8,062 bases of DNA from Sulfurospirillaceae bacterium. Lineage in GTDB: Bacteria > Campylobacterota > Campylobacteria > Campylobacterales > Sulfurospirillaceae. The translations under genes were made by a program, and so were the position numbers. Positions 5,617 to 8,062 of this stretch are shown in pieces (position 1 is the first letter of the stretch; each line of letters opens with the position of its first letter). The notes below the pieces were generated by a model. The model searched no databases and had not been told where the DNA came from. It saw only the letters and a program-made list of their open reading frames with translations. The DNA lies in NCBI GenBank assembly GCA_028705785.1, contig JAQWCT010000120.1:1-8062 (forward strand). The letters run 5' to 3'.

Positions 5617-6985
5617 AAACCTCAAATTTCGCCTTCTTCTTGGGCTTTTTGTCTTTTTATTTGTTATTTTTTATGGATTTGGGTATTTTTTAATTTCGAC
5701 ATTAAAAGATTCGTATCTTCAAAGTACCAAAGCTACACTGGGTGTTGTGATTAAAGATATAGCGCATGATTACACCAATCAAATTAGTGCTGATGCACTT
5801 ATGGGGGATGTGAAAGAAGAGTTTGACCTTGAAACTTTATATGTTCAACTTAGCAGATGGGACAACAAAACTCATGCTATAGCACATATCAATACCTCTT
5901 TGGATTTGAACAATAAACCTCTACAAATAGATACAAGCACTTTAACTAGAATTTTAGAAGCGCCAAATTCAACGCTCTTTAGAACAGAAAAACATGCTAA
6001 AGGTACACTCCTTGTCGCACATCTTGTGCTGAATATGCAAGTAGATATGCCCATTATCTTATCGTGTGCCATACCTTATGAGTATCACACTCCTTATTTG
6101 AAAGCATTAAAACTATGGCTTTGGATGGGACTTGGGACATTGCTTATCTTGATGCTTTTGATGGTCTATTTTATTATATCTCGCTCTTTTTTAAGTGTTC
6201 AGCGCATCATTAATGAAGTACGCAGTATTGGCATCGAGGATAGTCAAAAGCGCCTTGCAAAAACTGAAGTTGCGAAAGAGATTGACAATCTCATCGATAC
6301 CTTTAATGACCTTATATCACAACTCCAAAGTGCCTATGCACAGGTGAAAGCATTTGGTCAAAATGCTTCGCATGAACTCAAAACGCCCTTGACGATTATG
6401 CGTGGAGAGATTGAGATAGGGCTTAAAAAAGAACGCGCTGCCGAAGAATATCAGAGTATCCTCTCAACCATTCACGATGAAGTTATTGGCTTGCAAGAGG
6501 TCATTGAAAAGATTTTATTGTTATCGAGTGTGACCAAAAGTGAGGTACATGCCTCTTTTGAAACGCTTTATATTGACGAGATGTTACAAGAAGTGTTGGA
6601 AGAAAAAAGAGCTTTAGCTTTGAAGCAGGCAATATCTTTACATGTAAGCATTTTTGAGCCATTTACGCTTCAAGCAAACCCCGTTTTACTCAAAATTGTA
6701 TTGAACAATCTTCTGGATAATGCCATCAAATATTCCCCTTATGGCGCAACGATTACGATAGCACTCAAAGAAGGAAGCTTGTGTATCGAAAATAGCGGTC
6801 AAGGCATTAGTGAAGCGGATATGCCCCATATTTTTGAACGATTTTACCGTGCCAAAGAGGTTAGACATCTCGCTGGGCATGGGCTAGGACTTTGCCTGGT
6901 AAAAGTCATTTTAGATGTGCACGACTTTAAGATTGAGGTCAAAAGTATCCAAAATCAAACAACGAGCTTTTGCATTTTCTTCTAA
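5600..6985 (+). CDS. Membrane sensor histidine kinase, partner of the upstream regulator
   Basis: This 461-residue kinase senses an unknown envelope signal. It has a short cytosolic start, TM1 (about 10-33) and a periplasmic domain of about 130 residues (35-166) without a recognised fold. TM2 (about 170-193) is followed by a HAMP-like linker (195-245) and a dimerisation helix with H258 in the H box ASHELKTPLT. The ATPase domain has an N box (NNLLDNAIKYS, N370 and N374), a G1 box ENSGQGI with Ser where Asp-Asn-Gly types have Gly, an F box (IFERFYRA) and a G2 box GHGLGL. The start is GTG at 5600: no ATG lies nearby, and AAGGA (5585-5589) is 10 bases upstream inside the regulator gene. The overlap with the regulator suggests coupled translation. 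No clear ExxE iron motif like that of PmrB was seen. It is catalytically intact. Confidence 0.95.
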   Translation: MIHLTKNLKFRLLLGLFVFLFVIFYGFGYFLISTLKDSYLQSTKATLGVVIKDIAHDYTNQISADALMGDVKEEFDLETLYVQLSRWDNKTHAIAHINTSLDLNNKPLQIDTSTLTRILEAPNSTLFRTEKHAKGTLLVAHLVLNMQVDMPIILSCAIPYEYHTPYLKALKLWLWMGLGTLLILMLLMVYFIISRSFLSVQRIINEVRSIGIEDSQKRLAKTEVAKEIDNLIDTFNDLISQLQSAYAQVKAFGQNASHELKTPLTIMRGEIEIGLKKERAAEEYQSILSTIHDEVIGLQEVIEKILLLSSVTKSEVHASFETLYIDEMLQEVLEEKRALALKQAISLHVSIFEPFTLQANPVLLKIVLNNLLDNAIKYSPYGATITIALKEGSLCIENSGQGISEADMPHIFERFYRAKEVRHLAGHGLGLCLVKVILDVHDFKIEVKSIQNQTTSFCIFF

Positions 6986-7018
6986 ATTCATATTCTATTC
7001 ATATTCATTTTTTATACT
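6986..7018 (+). promoter_or_regulatory. Predicted activator-type promoter of the phosphoethanolamine transferase gene
   Basis: ATTCATATTC occurs twice, at 6986-6995 and 6997-7006, giving an 11-bp period. It starts at the base after the kinase stop codon. TATACT (7013-7018) follows 6 bases later as a -10 box, and no -35 consensus is present because the repeat occupies that position. OmpR-family regulators such as PhoB and PmrA bind direct repeats with 11-bp spacing at this place. That the neighbouring regulator binds here is inference. Confidence 0.5.
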
Positions 7019-7049
7019 CTTATCCATAAATACACTTATGGATAAAGTA
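7015..7049 (+). repeat. Inverted repeat abutting the transferase start codon
   Basis: TTATCCATAA (7020-7029) and TTATGGATAA (7036-7045) are perfect 10-bp arms around ATACAC. Four more pairs (TACT 7015-7018 with AGTA 7046-7049) form if C7019 is bulged. The hairpin ends 2 bases before the ATG at 7051 and contains the only Shine-Dalgarno-like bases (GGA, 7040-7042). It could be a DNA operator or, if transcribed, an RNA structure that limits translation. No T tract follows, so it is not a standard terminator. Confidence 0.7.
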
Positions 7050-7050
7050 C

Positions 7051-8062
7051 ATGCTAACACGCTACATTTTTACTTCAAGCCAACGCTTGATTTTTTTACT
7101 TTCGTTTTTTATAACCCTTTTTTTTAACCAAACTTTTTTCGCAAAACTCTTTCAATTTGCATGGGCAGAGCAAAATTATACCGTTTTGCTCAGTGCTCCT
7201 TTAGTTTTGATTTTACTTTTTATGGCTATTTTGAACATTATATTGGCTTTAACCCATCGTTATACTTTCAAAAGTGTCATGATTCTTTTGTTATTTCTCT
7301 CCGCTAGTACCAGTTATTTTATTGATTCTTTTGGGACGATTATCGATAAAAACATGATTACCAATATGATACAAACTGACAGTGCTGAGGTCTTTGATTT
7401 AATGACTCCTAAACTTCTTTTTTATCTTTTGATAGGCGCTATTTTGCCCTCTTTACTGCTTCATCGTGCAAGGGTTGATTTTGATTCATACCGATTTGAA
7501 GTCATTCAAAAATGTTTGATGGCTATTCTTTTAGTAGGTGTCAGCGTTGCCCTTTATATGGGACTTAGTAAAGTGTATAGCTCTTTTTTTAGAAACCATC
7601 ATGAGCTTAAAATGTACCTCAATCCTTACTATCCCATCACTTCATCTATCAAATTTATAACGGTCAACATGAAAGAGAAAAAAGTCTTAGCGCCCATTGG
7701 ATTAGATGCCATTAAGCCAATGGATGAGCCTAAAAAACTGATGATTTTAGTGGTTGGAGAAACAGCGAGGGCTGAGAATTTTTCACTCAATGGTTATCAA
7801 ACACAGACAAATCCTTTGCTTCAATCTCGCCAAGATATTGTCAATTTTTCCAATTTTTATTCCTGTGGCACAGCAACTGCGCTATCCATACCTTGTATGT
7901 TTTCTAAATTTTCACGCGAAGAGTTCAATGACGACAAATACGCTTATGAAAATCTTATCGATGTGGCACAAAGAGCAGGCGTGCGCGTTATATGGCGCGA
8001 TAATAATTCTGGAGGTTCTAAAGGAATCGCCGATAGGGTCAAAGATGTGCGTTATTATGGGG
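7051..8062 (+). CDS. eptA: Lipid A phosphoethanolamine transferase (EptA/MCR family), 5' part
   Basis: The enzyme transfers phosphoethanolamine from phosphatidylethanolamine to lipid A on the periplasmic side of the inner membrane, which lowers surface charge. The 337 codons present, read to the right edge without a stop, cover about 60-65 percent of a typical protein of 520-550 residues. Five hydrophobic segments are visible (about 13-33, 46-67, 75-91, 122-138, 155-171). The loop residues N105, T109 and E113 have the same spacing as N108, T112 and E116 of MCR-1. The catalytic domain starts with VVGETARAENFSLNGY (metal ligand E237) and SCGTATALSIPCMFS (nucleophile T276, cysteines C272 and C282). 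The 39-residue gap from E237 to T276 equals that of E246-T285 in MCR-1. ATG 7051 is the only in-frame start after the upstream stop at 7027. In Campylobacter the homologue EptC also modifies the flagellar rod protein FlgG, so a protein target is possible. Housekeeping eptA-like genes are common in this phylum; nothing here suggests an acquired mcr element. Confidence 0.95.
   Translation, partial: MLTRYIFTSSQRLIFLLSFFITLFFNQTFFAKLFQFAWAEQNYTVLLSAPLVLILLFMAILNIILALTHRYTFKSVMILLLFLSASTSYFIDSFGTIIDKNMITNMIQTDSAEVFDLMTPKLLFYLLIGAILPSLLLHRARVDFDSYRFEVIQKCLMAILLVGVSVALYMGLSKVYSSFFRNHHELKMYLNPYYPITSSIKFITVNMKEKKVLAPIGLDAIKPMDEPKKLMILVVGETARAENFSLNGYQTQTNPLLQSRQDIVNFSNFYSCGTATALSIPCMFSKFSREEFNDDKYAYENLIDVAQRAGVRVIWRDNNSGGSKGIADRVKDVRYYG

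Noticed and set aside
6915..7127. A 70-codon plus-strand frame bridging the kinase end and the transferase start
   Set aside because: It overlaps the kinase 3' end and the transferase 5' end in another frame. The frame starting at 7051 encodes an obvious EptA-family protein instead.
7051..8062. Acquired mobile colistin-resistance gene
   Set aside because: No insertion sequence, transposase or compositional break is seen. The gene is AT-rich like its surroundings and sits tightly behind a two-component system, which fits a native chromosomal eptA-like gene.

Overview
The window looks like a chromosomal segment of a Campylobacterota (epsilonproteobacterial) genome, most likely close to Sulfurospirillum or a related free-living genus. 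This rests on AT-rich sequence, compact gene packing, TATAAT-like -10 boxes without strong -35 boxes, a chemoreceptor of a type common in the group, and the protein families present. The genus is inference; no database search was possible.

Layout. (1) Bases 1-1278 hold the 3' part of a methyl-accepting chemotaxis protein whose start lies upstream of the window. It carries an extra sensory-looking domain after the signalling hairpin and is followed by an intrinsic terminator. (2) An AT-rich spacer (about 1331-1566) leads to a promoter, a strong ribosome binding site and a 35-codon ORF for a one-helix membrane peptide (1567-1674), not recognised. (3) A converging minus-strand operon, ilvD - marC-family gene - small cysteine-rich protein (4263 down to 1731), ends at a hairpin shared with the small plus-strand ORF. 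ilvD and the marC-family gene overlap by one base, and the cysteine-rich gene uses a ribosome binding site formed on the marC-family stop codon. (4) A divergent promoter region (4264-4381) serves ilvD leftwards and a tRNA cluster rightwards: Gly(GCC), Leu(UAA), Cys(GCA), Ser(UGA), all with encoded CCA. (5) An OmpR-family response regulator and its membrane histidine kinase overlap by 17 bases (4942-6985). (6) Immediately after them is a lipid A phosphoethanolamine transferase of the EptA/MCR family (7051 onward), cut by the right edge of the window.

How the parts work together. The first operon ties dihydroxy-acid dehydratase (branched-chain amino acid synthesis, Fe-S dependent) to a membrane protein and a small Cys-rich protein of unknown role. 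The right-hand block looks like an envelope-stress or lipid A remodelling module: a two-component system next to a phosphoethanolamine transferase, as in PmrAB-EptA. Between kinase and transferase there is an 11-bp-period direct repeat (ATTCATATTC twice) ending 6 bp before a TATACT -10 box. That is the geometry expected for an OmpR/PhoB/PmrA-type activator site. A near-perfect hairpin then runs up to the transferase start codon. I regard this regulatory region as the most interesting item in the window. I saw no CRISPR array, insertion sequence, prophage gene or obvious novel defence system.
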